From: Hemibagrus wyckioides
Taxonomy: Eukaryota; Chordata; Actinopteri; Siluriformes; Bagridae
DNA length: 64,000 bases
NCBI RefSeq assembly: GCF_019097595.1
Contig: NC_080723.1
Coordinates: 8,283,011 to 8,347,010 of the forward strand
Direction of reading: 5' to 3'
The notes under the pieces are model-generated. The model did no database searches. It worked only from the letters and a program-made list of their open reading frames with translations, and was not told the origin of the DNA. Position numbers and translations under genes: made by a program. Below are positions 38,539 to 50,952 of the stretch, one piece after another; within the stretch, counting starts at the first letter, position 1, and the number at the start of each line of letters is the position of its first letter.

Positions 38539-39085
38539 CACGGCACAACGAGAAGGAGCAACAGCTGAACAGAAGCAGAGCTCAGAGCGCCGCAGTGCTC
38601 TCCGCGTGGATGGGATTTCCATCCTTCAGCATGCCTCTTTTTATCTCTGGACCCTGACCCTCACTTCTTCACAGAGGACATCTCTTCTCTTCCTCTCCCT
38701 CTGCCCTTCCATCCCTCTGTCTTTCCTCTCCTTGTTTTCTTCCTTCTCCCTCTTTTCTCTTTTCACCCACCACAGTCTCCTCTTTTTTCCATCTTTCTCT
38801 TCTCCTTATATCTGTCTTAGTTTCGTTTCCCCTTCTTGCTTTTTCCTCTGCATTTTCTTTTTGTTTTTTTTTCTCTCATCTTTCCTTTCTCCCTGTTTTT
38901 GTTTTTCTGCCTCCCCTTTTTCTATTTCTATTTGTCCATCACCACCACCACTGTTTTCTCTCTTGGTATTTTTTCACCACTCTGCTGCATTTTCTTTGCA
39001 TCTCTCTCTCTGATATTTATCTCCATACTCCCTCTATCATCCACCCTCTTTCTCTCTCTCTCTCTCGCCACTTGTTCTCGGGAGC

Positions 39086-39325
39086 ATGGCGGGATCATTT
39101 GACAGCCACTTTGCGCGGAACATGATGTGGCAGTGCCAGCTGTCGCAGCCGGACTGCCGCTGCTACCGCGTGGATGGCTACTCACTGCTCAAACGACTCC
39201 CTCTGCACCCACTCATAGGGCCGCGCTGCCCTGTGCAGTCCGTGGGTCAGTGGCTCGACAACATCGGCCTCGTCCAATACGAGAACCACTTGCTGGCCAA
39301 CGGCTTCGACAACGTGCAGTTCATG
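39086..39325 (+). CDS. anks1b: anks1b alternative first coding exon: short-isoform N-terminus and start of SAM1
   Basis: Eighty codons from ATG 39086 to donor ttcatg|gtgagt. The start has A at -3 and G at +4 and is the first ATG after an in-frame TGA (39011). The protein reads [12 protein letters not shown], then [40 protein letters not shown] and [28 protein letters not shown]. From MMWQC onward it parallels the known N-terminus of short human AIDA-1 isoforms, so the ATG at 39122 or 39125 could also be used. The first 12 residues may be a fish-side extension. SAM1 begins at [11 protein letters not shown] (about residue 52). An internal acceptor-like ccctgtgcag ending at 39238 sits exactly before SVGQ in phase 0. 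The exon may therefore also serve as an internal exon in long isoforms. Confidence 0.92.
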
Positions 39326-40180
39326 GTGAGTGCCAACACTTTCCTGTGTGGAGTCATTCTCTGTTTGTGTTTTGTCTCATTTAATCAGTGATTTGCACTC
39401 TGTGTATTTGATTTGTCTATTTAATAAATATCTGTGCTTTTGTCTTGTTTGTAGACAGTTGTGTTTTGTTTTGTTTTAACTGAGTACTTGTGTACTTGTG
39501 TTGTTTGCTCTCTCTGTCTTCTGATTATCCCTTCACATGCTTCATGTGACTGTTGATTATTAGCGTATTATAATTTAGTCGTTATATTGTCAGGATTCTC
39601 AGTGCTGTGTTGAAGTAGTTGTTACATTGAGAGAGTTGAGTGGCGTGAGCACATTCGGCATGTCGCAGCTTCACGTAGCAAAACATACGTAATGTTTCTT
39701 GAGGTTTAAGTGTAAACAGACACTGCAGTGCATAAATATTTGTTTGCTCATATTAGATATTATAACACGTCACTGGGTCACGTGGCGAGAGAATCTCCAA
39801 ACATGACGTGAACTCTGTCATCTGAGGATGAATCTGCCTCAGCATGATCTATTCCCTACTTGCCTTCTTAAAAATAACTGTCTGCTTAACTTTACTGATG
39901 TTCAAGCTAGCGCTGGATATGTTTACTAGCATTTACAATTTTTTAAGAATGAGTTATAACATATACTTAAAGTGTTAAGAAGATCCATGCTGCCTTTTAC
40001 AGACAAAACCCATAGCTGCAGTGCTGACTGTATGAGAAAATTATGCAATTTATAGCACAGAGGACAGGAAACAGAATTTTGATTAGCACAGGCGCTTCCT
40101 CTCAACTCGCCTTGTAGAGAAACTGAACGAATGAAGCTGAAAAAAAGACTTACTTAATGGTCCAGTGTCTCTGACCCAGA

Positions 40181-40214
<34 letters not shown>

Positions 40215-40424
40215 AATGCATCAGAGCTGGAAGACAAAGTGTCTTGCTCTCCTTCTAAACTAAATAGAGAAGTTGGTTACTAGCAGAATTCTAGAGCAGG
40301 GTGCAGATCTATTGTGCAGCAAATATCACTGTATGTTGTCATGGTTAAGAAATATAAACCACTACACACTGTAAAATATGGAAAACTAGACAAAGCCTTC
40401 TGTAGAAATAGACCCCTTAAGGTT

Positions 40425-40632
40425 CTTCCTGTGTTTGGGTTTCCTCTGGGTTGTCCGGTTTGTCTTTAGTGTGTGAATGGGCTTGTGTGAGTGTGTTTGA
40501 TTGTGTCCTATATTAGGCTGGCATCCTGTCCAGGGTGTCCCCTGCCTTGTGCCCTGGGTCTCCAGGGATAGGCTCCCGGTTCACCGTCTATAGAAGCAGT
40601 CTAAAGGATGGATGGATGGATGGATAGACAGA
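40425..40632 (+). mobile_element. 3' end of a non-LTR retroelement with (GATG)n tail
   Basis: Contains ggctggcatcctgtccaggg, tgtcccctgccttgtgccct and gggataggctcccggttcac, ending aaaggatggatggatggat. This is the familiar 3' end of a teleost retroelement (LINE-type) with its GGAT-repeat tail. It is 5'-truncated, with no reverse transcriptase sequence. Confidence 0.7.
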
Positions 40633-40747
40633 TTGAGATACGTCACAGAGACGTCAGCTGCATGTCAGTCAAAACATAGCATGTTTCTATAGTCATCTTT
40701 AAGCAAAAAGTTTGTTGGGTGTCAGAACGGGAAAAGTGGTTGCTTAG

Positions 40748-40910
40748 GGGGGACGTGGTAGCTTATTGGCTAAAGTGGACACTGATGGAAGGTTGTGAGT
40801 TTAAACCCCAGGTCCACCAAGCTCTCACCGCTGGGCCCTTGAGCAAGGCCCTTAACCCTAAATTGCTAAGTTTGATGAAAAATGCCATTAATGTAATGGA
40901 AATGTCTTTA
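40748..40910 (+). mobile_element. tRNA-derived SINE
   Basis: Head gtggtagcttattggctaa (A-box-like), ggttgtgagtttaaacccca (B-box-like, 40791-40810), core ctgggcccttgagcaaggcc (40831-40850) and tail tgtaatggaaatgtctttat. Clearly the same family as 9818-10008. Confidence 0.75.
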
Positions 40911-42584
40911 TAAACACATTTACTGCATACTATAAAATCAGACCATTCCAAGCCAACAGAAGTGCCCATTTTACATCAGCTAATTAGCTAACCGTCCTAT
41001 CTGTGAAATACCAGTGAAGACTAACCGGCTTAACTTGCTAAGTAGAGCTAACATGTCTATTTATTTTGCTTTAACAAACCTACACTGTACAAGAAGAACC
41101 TAGCTAGACAGCTAGCTCATGCTCTTGCCTATAATGGACACTTTTATTGTAAATCTTAAAACGGTATGTCTTGAAGCAGCAAAAATGTCTTTCCCTTAGT
41201 ATGAATCCTTAAGGTTTCTATGAGTATATATGCCTGGTCATGGCAGGCTAGTTCACCACATAGCATCATCTAGCCACTGACAGGATGCCACACCAAGCCA
41301 AGCTACAGTTACACCATTTGTGTTGGTTTAGTGTCAAGCACAAGACAAGTTACCACCTTCTGACCAATGAGAATCTGTAGAGTGCTGGAGTATAAATGAT
41401 GATTGCAGAGAATCAGAGCTTTGTTTCTGTAGCCAAGCTTCATCCACAGACTCGCCAGTTTTTGTACTGTGTGCCAGTACAGAGAAAAATCTTGATGCAT
41501 GTTGTACTCATGTCCTGAGGAACACCAGGTTACGTTTGGGGCAGGAAGGAATGGAGCATGGTGCGGAGTGGGATTTGACAGGTGTCTTCAGGTGTCTTCA
41601 GTGGGAGCTGGTATGTTTTTGGCTACAGGAAGTCAAAGAGACATGTGATGTGCAAGAAGCTGGGGATATTTTTCTGGGCACCAGTTTCTCACTCTGAGTA
41701 ATTTGTAGTGGTCTGACAGAGCGCAGGAGAAAAGCTGGCAGGATAGAGGTTCAGTAGCCCAATGTTGAGATGACAAGATACAGAACAAGCAGTGGAGCGC
41801 AGAGAACCTCCGGATGTTATGAAGGGAGAACCTGCATGACTGAGTCGACCCAGTCTCTGAGAAATAAAAAGCATTTTTTTATTTTTAAGCATCTGCAGCA
41901 CCTTCTGTACATCTTTGATAGATGTTGCTTGGCAACGCATCAAACTTTCACTCAAAGGCTCTGTATGCTGCGTTCAACACCAATGTTATTTAACCACCTC
42001 ATAATTTATCACTACACTATATAAATAAGATTGATATGTAATATAAACGTTGACATCTGCACACAATGTGTGGATAAAATGTGGATAAAATGTGCCTATT
42101 GAGAATGAAGAGACTTTACTATGTGATTGACAGCCTGATTGAGAAGTTTCATGAGCCTGGTAAGTTTATATTGATATCAGATGATTGATTTCATATTAAT
42201 CTGAGGTGGGCCTGGTTAAACTACGGTTTATTGGAGCAGAAGGTGGCACACAGAGCAGAGGCTCTAGAGACTCCCCTGAAAAATTCTTCTCAAGGGCAGC
42301 TTTTACTTAAGCATCTGCGCTTAAAAGGAAACCAGCTGGCATGAATGATCTGATGAATTAACATATGTTTGGAATGTATATAAACGGCGTGTGTATCATG
42401 TAACATGGTTTTATTAGAGTGTGAGCTTTCTCTTGGTTTCTCTTCTGTAGTAGGTAGAAGAGTCCCAGGTTACACACACAGCCATAGATTTATAGATTAT
42501 AGAGTGTAATGAAGCACTCCATTGGATTTGAGGCTGGAATAGTCGTTTGACATTTAGCTGGTCATTAGAAGAAAAACTGTTTTA

Positions 42585-42723
<139 letters not shown>

Positions 42724-43168
42724 TTACTAAAATAAAAAAACAAGCCAAAAGGTTTAGTTTTGTTACTAAAGTATAGGCTTAGGTGTAGACACAGCATTAA
42801 TTAATCATTAGGTTAATGGAGTAATAAGTGTGTGTGTGTGTGTATGTGGGCATGTATTTACTTTTCTCTCCATGATGATAAATCATTTTGATGGCGTCTG
42901 TGACATATTTCAATCGCCCTCTCCTAGACCTGCATTTTTCCTTTGGTTGCCAAGGCAACCGCTGTGTGTTTGAGATGATCATGCAGTGAGAGCCACACAG
43001 GAGAAATCAGTGTTTCTGTAGCTTCAGTTTGCTTAGTTCAGCTTACAGCCTTCGAGTGTGTGACTGTTCATTCTTCATAAATGTGTGTGTGTGTGTGTGT
43101 TTGAAATTCTTTTGTGTGTTATAGTGCATATAGCATGTGATGTGTATTATATGAATACACAACCCACA

Positions 43169-43170
<2 letters not shown>

Positions 43171-43215
<45 letters not shown>

Positions 43216-43263
43216 TCTCTCTTTCTCTGTCTCACACTCACTTTCTTTCTCTCTCTCTCTCTG

Positions 43264-43302
<39 letters not shown>
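43171..43302. repeat. (CT)n with interruptions followed by (CA)n
   Basis: Pyrimidine-rich CT/TTCT tract, then ACAC run to about 43302. Confidence 0.94.
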
Positions 43303-43304
<2 letters not shown>

Positions 43305-43653
43305 AAACATACACCTGACTGAGAAGTACAAAGATGGAACTAAGTAAACACTGAATCTTGCAAAACGTTTCATAATACAGTTGCCTTAGGTCTCAAATCC
43401 AACAGAGAGTTTTGGAGAAATATTGAAGACACAAAACATCAATAACACTCAAAATTAAATCGGAATAAAGTTCTGCGTATACATATGCAAATAAAATACA
43501 TTTCTAAACCATCACCCCATGCTAGAATGCTGTGGACTGTATTCATTTACATTTTATGCAACTGAGTTAATTTCATCTTTGTCACTAAACATATGCAAAG
43601 GAAACAGAATGAGTGCAGCACTGATGCAAGCTCTCAGTAAACTATAGTACATA

Positions 43654-43715
43654 CACAATATGGCCAAAAGTATGTGCACCCCTGATCACCACATTCACTT
43701 ATGGGTGTGATGGTC
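43654..43715. mobile_element. Tc1-type terminal fragment
   Basis: Contains aatatggccaaaagtatgtg and cacccctgatcaccacattc, the terminus seen (inverted) at the end of 22021-22326 and at both ends of 56815-57263. Only the end is preserved. Confidence 0.6.
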
Positions 43716-44007
43716 CGGTGTACAAACTTAAAACATTTAAGTAATTCTAATAATTTCCTTTTTATGTTAATTGAACTGCTTAGTAAGAATAATTCCGTTA
43801 CTGTAAGTAGCATCATGTCATGTGTAAAACAATAATACCACATTTAAAATACACAACGTTAAAAGCATTGATACAATTTACTTCCTTTATTCTGAGAGTG
43901 AAGTGTAAGATACATCCACACTGATAGACAGAACCTTGTCTTATCTCCTCTCTAGTGTGTGTTGTGAGTGTGTGTTTGTGAGTGTGTGTGTGTGTGTGTA
44001 TGTGTAT

Positions 44008-44038
<31 letters not shown>

Positions 44039-44269
44039 AACCTATGCACATGCTTAGTTAAAGTGCTTCTTATTAGAAACAGATTTCTACATGTGAACAC
44101 ATTTTTACATTCACTTATGTTGATTTTTGATTCTCCTTCTTTTTGGCAGTCTGCATGAGAAAATATGACCTATTTGTTCCTTCAGAAGCTCTTGGTTGCA
44201 CAATTCCATGTGAATATAAACAGTTAAAGAAAGGACATTATTTATATTTATATTATCTACTGTCCATTG

Positions 44270-44518
44270 TCACCCAAATGAGGATGAGGTTCCCTTCTGA
44301 GCCTGGTTCCTCTGCAGGTTTCTTCCTCATATCATCTCAGGGAGTTTTTCTTTGTCACCGTCGCTGCAGGGTTGCTCATTATGTTAGGCATAAATAGTAA
44401 CTTAACTTTAAACTTTATCATTTTTATTCTTTGTTTCTATACTTCTGTAAAGCTGCATTGAGACAATGTCCATTGTTAGAAGCACTATACAAATAAATTG
44501 AATTGAATTAAATTAAAT
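44270..44518 (+). mobile_element. Tail of a common teleost interspersed repeat
   Basis: Contains aggatgaggttcccttctga, ggtttcttcctcatatcatc, gggagtttttctttgtcacc, agctgcattgagacaatgtc and caaataaattgaattgaatt. It matches the copy at 49870-50073 in order and, in reverse, 16621-16800. Non-coding, probably a retroelement 3' end. Confidence 0.7.
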
Positions 44519-44708
44519 AATGCAGATTGTATAATCACAGATCTTTAGTAATACTGCCTCAGAAAATTACACATAGCAATGTAGTTTATTTTTTGCACGT
44601 TTTTAATATTGCTGCATTATTGTTTCCACCTCACACTAATTTAAAGTTTAATTAAAAATTTTTATTTAAATGTTATTTGTTTACTTTTTCCTTTCTCTCT
44701 GTCTCTCT

Positions 44709-44714
44709 GTCTCT

Positions 44715-44768
<54 letters not shown>
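44709..44768. repeat. (CT)n microsatellite, about 28 copies
   Basis: Long uninterrupted CT run, preceded by a CTCTGT-type introduction. Confidence 0.96.
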
Positions 44769-44770
<2 letters not shown>

Positions 44771-47279
44771 ATGTAGCAGTTCACATTAACTCTGCAGAAT
44801 GAAACCCTGTTATAGACCTTTAATAAAGCAGTTCATTTAAACTTGCCCAGTATCTTTAATAGGAGTTCTTGTCATGCACTAGTGAATTTGTCCTCTGTGT
44901 CCCTGGTTTCTTATTATTTTGTCCATATTACAGCATTTCTTCATTCTTCTGACATATTTTGGATATTATGAGTGTCTTCAAAACCAGTCATCTCATAAAA
45001 TCCAATCAAGCTCTTATGTCTATTTACAGTCACCTGATTACTACTAACTCTCACCTGCTTATGCTACTTCATTTAAATAGCCTAGACCCTGAAACTGACA
45101 TTGTTTCTGAGACTATCCATCTGTCTAGATGAGTGTTTTCACCACAGCCTGCTTAGACTAGTCTTTAGTGTCTAGTTTATTACTATAGATGGTATTTGTG
45201 GCAAAATTAATTTTCTGTTATAATAATAATTGAGTCTCCTGTTTTATTTCTTGTATCTGTGAACAAGGCATCAGAATGAAATGAAATAATGCTATTTGCA
45301 TTTTAAATTTCTTTGTAAGAATGCAACATTAGTGTTAAAAAGTAAAATCAAACCATCTTCATTTTCTTCATGTTGGTGTTTCATTGTCAGAATTTATTTG
45401 AAATTGTAACAGGAAAAAAAATAGTAAACTGCACTTTTAAAAAAAACTTTTTCATTACATTTGACGTTATAGCTGACGGAATTCAAATTGGAAAAATAAA
45501 ATGGATGAATAAAAATGTAAATCAGTTGCAAAGTGTGAGTTCGGTGTTCAGCATGGATGCACTTTTAGAGCCGAAGTGAACAGAGAAATGCACAGGATCA
45601 CTAGAGACACCTTTTCCCATTTGACCTTTTAATTTTTAAGGTCATCCAATATGCTTAGTAGCTATGGGCATGACTAAGACTTAGACCATGACCGCTCGTG
45701 TTTAAATTCTAAATTCTAAGCTAAATAATTGCAAATAAATCAGAGGACCGAGGTATAGCTTTCAGCAGCACACAGAAGATGACTATAGGGACTGACGGGA
45801 CTGAGCAGGTTGTCAGGGTGAAGATTTTATTTCATTTACAATGTGAAATAATAGGTGATAGTCTTAGGGACAGGATGGTGGATGCTGTTGCATGGCTGAA
45901 ATTGCTACAGACTTTAAGTGTACACGAGGCAGTGGTGTAAGTATGGAAAACCAAAAGTGTCACATAGAAACAAAACTGTCTGAAAATCATAGAGGCAAGT
46001 GCAGAGTGTAAAGAACACAAACTCACAGAGAAGCACAAAATAAAATCTATAGACTGTGAGCAAGACTGCAGACATGACACAACAAATGAAATGCAGTAAC
46101 TACAGAAGCTTGAGCAAGAAGCCCTGAATGACAGGATGTTAAACAAGAGTGCTCATCAGAGTGAAATAGGATTGACATTATTGTGGATATAAATCAATTA
46201 GTTTATCAATGCAACTTTAAAATGTGTGTTATTTCTAATTTTTCATTACATTAATACATATTGCATGTATTGTCTATTAAATATGAGAAATCAGATCACA
46301 GTTCTGTTCCAGTGGTGTCCCAGTACAGTAGAGCTGCTCCCAGAGTGTTAATGTACTCCACTGGAGTCCATTTTACTGTCAAACTGCAAAATAATTATAG
46401 AGCATCCTACAGTATATTCACACAAGAGGAAAGATGTGAGAGATTTATTTATCATTTTGCAGTTCATCAAGAAATTGTTTCCTTTTAAGTGTTAAGGTTT
46501 GATTAGAATTATGTCCATGTAATACAGGTAAGATGAAGAAAAAGAATGACAAAATGATGTTATTTCACTTTATGATTCCTTTTGGCATCGCTTAAAATGG
46601 CAAGTGGGGAGGGGGGTGCATTTCAGTTTTTAAGTTTCAATTCATATTTTATTTTTGCCACAAATTTTATTTTTCTATTAAAACCTGCGCTTCCGTCCAT
46701 CTGTCCCCTTCATAACGACTGCTCATTCTGAACAATAATGAAGGCTTGGGCTAATTGAGAGTCCTCCATTTACATGTTCACACACACACACACACAGCTT
46801 TGCCAGGAGCTCATTATTATGTAAGACTACACTATCTGCTAACTCCAGATGACTGGGGTATCTGAAAGAAGCTTAGAAAAGACTCTCAGTCTTCCTCTGC
46901 CTGTCAGTCTCTCTCTTTTCTCCACCTCACCTGCCATCTTGTTCCTGCCTCTAATTTGGTGTAATTTGGTGAAAATATCTAATAAACCAAACCCCTCTGA
47001 AATCCATTCTGAAATGTGATTAATATTGTGCTTGTGCTTTGCCGCAGTGTCCCTTGGTCCCTGATGAGCAGTGAAGCTGTGGAGCTTCTTCCTCTCTAAC
47101 ATGTAGCCTGTTAAAACATTTAATAAAGTGGGAAGGACAAAGACTTTGCATTGTGATAATGCAAGCTTTTATAGAGAGAAAAGTTGATGTTCAGCACTGG
47201 GGCTTTTATTTCATACCAGTTCCTTTCAAATCCAAATGAATCTGACTTCTACTGAAACTGAGAAGGTCTTTAGTGCATG

Positions 47280-47515
47280 TATGTCCACTCACTCTATGAA
47301 TGGCCACTGACACTGTATGAATGTCCACTGACAGTCACCTCACTGTATGAATGACTATTCACTGTCTGCATGTTGCCTCATTACATGAATGTCTACTATA
47401 AATGTCCCTACACTGTATGAATGTCCACTTCCTCTCACCTGATTTTATGAATGTTCCCTCACTGTATAAATGTCCTCTCATTGGGTGAATGTATGCTCAC
47501 TGTCCACTCACTGTA
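47280..47515. repeat. Irregular minisatellite based on 'cactgtatgaatgtcca'
   Basis: At least eight degenerate copies of a cactgtatgaatgtccact-like word occur (for example near 47309, 47340, 47408 and 47459), with irregular spacing. There is no ORF. It looks like a decayed tandem array. Confidence 0.65.
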
Positions 47516-48535
47516 GTATTAGCCAAAGCATTTTATATTGTTAGGTAATAAATTGATAATAAACCTTAATTTAAAGGAGAATAGGAGTTCGATAAGTACA
47601 GTTTGATTCCTGAATCATCTGACCTCTGGAACTGCATATTTTTATCTACGGGGTGAGGGTCTGATTGTCCTGCTCTGATAATGCTATTTTCATCAGGTCT
47701 ATTTTTGCATAGAACACTCTTTCATGTGGTGCATCATGGTACTTATTGCCATGGTTACTTTCCAGCCTGCTTGTCCAGGGTAACTAATGTACTGTGGGCG
47801 AATAATAGAGAGTGGTATGTACCAATGTTGTTATTCTGCTCTTTATGAGATGTGGTCATTACCCTTCAACTGAATGGCACGCTGTATGAAAGCATAGCCA
47901 ATCCTGTAGAGTGCACGTGAGGTAAATAGTAAATGTGTGGCACAGATATTACACTTTACAAGGATGCTTTATGGCTCCTGAACACATGAGCTACTGTGCA
48001 AAATATATAGCAGGATGCACTTTATTGCTCATGCACTTCAGTTTTTGAATATTTAATATGAGCTCAGAAACTGTGTGAGGATCTTGTCAAAGAAACGATG
48101 AGAGATGGTGTAGAGCACAAGGAAAGAATGACAGTTATGATCAGATAAAGAATTAAAAATGTTCATGCAGAACACACCAGTTTTTTGTCATACAGTATGT
48201 GTGATCTGTGCTTCTGCCCAGTGTGCTGCAGCTCTGATCTGGTGTTTCATTGTGGTGACTGGAGCAGATGTTTGGTGCTCAGAGCTTTAATCAACATGAT
48301 TTAATCATCCATAATGCACCACACTGCCTGTCCACTGTGCTTATTATTTATTTCCTGATTTGTGCTTGTGTGTGTTAATGTGTACACTAGAGTGTAAGTA
48401 CATTTATCTTTAATGCGCTCAGATCTCTGTCGGGGTGCACGGCTGATTGGTCTGATAAAGCTTAAGCAAAGGTCATTAAAGGTGAAACTCCACATGAGGC
48501 AATAGATTCATTCTGCTTTGTGTGTTCTGTATGCA

Positions 48536-48538
<3 letters not shown>

Positions 48539-48578
<40 letters not shown>
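48539..48578. repeat. (GT)20 microsatellite
   Basis: Uninterrupted GT run about 900 bases before the next exon. Confidence 0.96.
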
Positions 48579-49460
48579 ACATGTTGCCATGCATTTATCT
48601 TTGTCCAAGAAAGTTTTTTATTTGTTTGTTTTAAGAGTTCCCTAATTTGGTCTTTTTAACTCCCTCCCACTAGCTAGTGTGTTTCCATCACATGACATCT
48701 GTCAACATCTACTAGCACGGGCTTCCTCTAACTTCTGCACTCTGATTCAAACTGCTCATGCTGCATCACAGTGCAGTATAACAAACTTAACAAACGAACT
48801 AAAGGGAGCACTATCTACTCTGTTCACTATGCAGGAGCTCACAGATGCCCGTGATTGGATAGTGTCACTGTGAGTGATATGGGAGACAGGGTATGCCCCA
48901 TCTACCCAGCCAATTAACATGGCCAATTTTGCTTGAACTAGATCGTAAGACAATAGACCGATGAGTAATCGGTTCCTTGGTGTAGTCAGCATGGTGTAGA
49001 GCACTGGTACTTCTCCTCCTCCTTTACCATGGACAAAAAGTCCTTGAAACTGGTGTCTAATGCATCTGTCTGCAGATCAAAAGAAAGGGAAAAGTCAGGG
49101 GCATGTGATGGCAGGGTGATGGATGACAGAACCTGTTGTACCTGGCAAAAAGTCTGGTGCTCTGTGAAGTTTGGTTTTGTCTAGTCTTCCTTTGCATGTA
49201 AACTTCATGCAAAACACAGGGAACATTTGAAGGCATTGATGTAATCACTGGTTTGAAAACTTTACTGGTTATTAAACTTTTACAGATTTATGTATTTGTC
49301 TGCTGTGCATGCCACATGGACCCTCTCGGGGTGAAAGTAGGCAATTCCTGGCCAAATTTTATAAGGAAAAATAACAAAATCTTTCAGCACTAATGCTGTG
49401 TATAACTTGCTTTTATCATTATTACTATGATTCATCATTCAATATCATTTTGTCTTTCAG

Positions 49461-49559
49461 GGCAGCAATGTGGTGGAGGACCAGGACCTGCTAGAGATCG
49501 GGATTCTAAACTCGGCACACAGACAGCGCCTTCTGCAGGCCATCCGCCTACTTCCCAGG
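49461..49559 (+). CDS. anks1b: anks1b coding exon: second half of SAM1 (partial CDS)
   Basis: Internal exon of 99 nt (33 codons), phase 0 on both sides. The acceptor is ttttgtctttcag and the donor cccagg|gttagt. It encodes [20 protein letters not shown] and [13 protein letters not shown]. It completes SAM domain 1 begun at 39239 ([11 protein letters not shown] ... NGFDNVQFM). The [22 protein letters not shown] pattern is the C-terminal SAM helix region of ANKS1B. SAM domains mediate protein oligomerisation. Being a multiple of three, the exon could be skipped without a frameshift, but that would destroy SAM1. Confidence 0.95.
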
Positions 49560-49869
49560 GTTAGTACACAGAGTCCGTAATGCCTCTCGCTGTTAAACAA
49601 ATAGCAGCGACATTTAAGGGTGACACTCACTATGTATCACCATGTGTAGCTGAAATCATGAAAGTCAATGTGGCACAAAATGTTTATTTCAGACTAGACA
49701 AGACTAGATCTCTCTGTTTAGCACAGAACAGGATTAGCTGAATCTTTTTCATCCCATCAGCAAAAAACTACTACAGTTTGTACAGTTGTGTACTATAGAT
49801 TTCTATGGGTCGGCATCTTTTACATGCACGTTAAGCGGAAGCGGGTGTGATTTTCTCAGGGAGAGAATT

Positions 49870-50073
49870 TCAGGACGTTTTCCTTGCCACCATCGCCTCA
49901 GGTTTGCTCATTAAGGATAAATGTTAGGGATAAATAACAACTTAACCTTTAATAGTATATATTAATATTAATAGTATGTAATTTTTTATTATATGTTTCT
50001 GTACTTCTGAAAAGCTGCTTTGAGACAATGTCCATTGTTAAAAGCTCTATACAGATAAATTCAATTTAATTGA
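49870..50073 (+). mobile_element. Tail of a common teleost interspersed repeat
   Basis: Contains ccttgccaccatcgcctcag, gtttgctcattaaggataaa, aagctgctttgagacaatgt and ctatacagataaattcaatt. It is a sense relative of 44270-44518. Confidence 0.65.
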
Positions 50074-50427
50074 TTTTTCTGAAAAAAGTAAGTGCTATAT
50101 TGGAATTCTATACTGTTTTAATTAAACAAGTCAACTTAACTGGATTTTATAGTCATTTCTCTATATACTGTAGCTTCTATACACTGGAAGGAAATGTCCT
50201 AAATGGAGGTCTGGTAGCACAGGTCCAAAAAACATGCTACTGTATGTTATGTGTATGGTGCTATTTTATGCATATTAAGCACACAATCCACTTTTTAAGG
50301 CTAAAATTAGTAATGTACTGTACAAGCCGAGAGAATATTTCATTGCTTCACAGATACGGAAACAATTTGAAAATCAGTCATCAATCCTGACAAATTTGTA
50401 ATATATTCTGAACAACAAATAAATTTC

Positions 50428-50830
50428 CATTTCCATTTCTAGCAGTTGGCAGACGCCCTTAACCAAAGCGACGTACAAAACTGCTTTGAAGTTTCTACCA
50501 ATGAATACATCAACACTGTTTCACTGGGTCACAGACTTAGAATACCATCAGCATAAAAACTGTGTTGGGAGGATTTCTTTTTATACATACATAAAACAAA
50601 CAGGGAAAATAAGAGCTAGTTTAAGTGTTTCGGGAAGAGGTAGGTCTTCATCTGTCGTTTGAAGACAGCCAGTGACTCAGATGTTTGGACATCTAGGGGA
50701 AGTTCATTCCACCACCTTGGTGCCAGAACAGAAAAGAGCCTTGATGTATACCTACCTCTAACCCTGGACCAGTCAAGCAGTGCTATAAATAATGCTGTGT
50801 TTCTGCTGGTGTATTTGAGTCACTGTAGCC
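50428..50830. mobile_element. Common teleost interspersed repeat (class uncertain)
   Basis: Starts agttggcagacgcccttaac and aaagcgacgtacaaaactgc, then continues gtaggtcttcatctgtcgtt, gaagacagccagtgactcag and ggggaagttcattccaccac. This ordered set of phrases recurs in many fish genomes. It holds no intact protein. Confidence 0.55.
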
Positions 50831-50952
50831 TTCTTGTCAGTTAAAACGATCAGTCTGGCGATTCTCATCTGACCAAGACAACTGCTGTTCACTTTTGTTT
50901 TTCACACCAAACTCTACAGACTGCTGTGTCTGAAAATATCAGGTGCTCAGCA

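Larger units (their letters stand above)
37605..39085 (+). promoter_or_regulatory. Internal promoter / 5' leader region for the short AIDA-1 isoform
   Basis: Upstream of the start-bearing exon at 39086 the DNA changes character. There is a (TCTCC)n array (37961-38063), a (GT)n block (38168-38220), then a CpG-containing, purine-rich stretch (about 38220-38440). Next come (CT)n-(CA)n (38488-38538), a GC-rich piece with ccgcagtgctctccgcgtgg (about 38589-38608) and a strongly pyrimidine-rich strand from about 38650 to 39066. No TATA box stands out. In-frame stop TGA at 39011 precedes the start codon, so 38650-39085 reads as untranslated leader. The transcription start is not determinable; a TATA-less start between about 38230 and 38620 is my guess. 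The long ORF at 38438-39013 is low-complexity Ser/Leu/Phe and not a gene. Confidence 0.4.

Noticed and set aside
38438..39013. 191-codon open frame rich in Ser, Leu and Phe
   Set aside because: It is created by the CT/CA microsatellite and pyrimidine-rich leader and has no recognisable domain.
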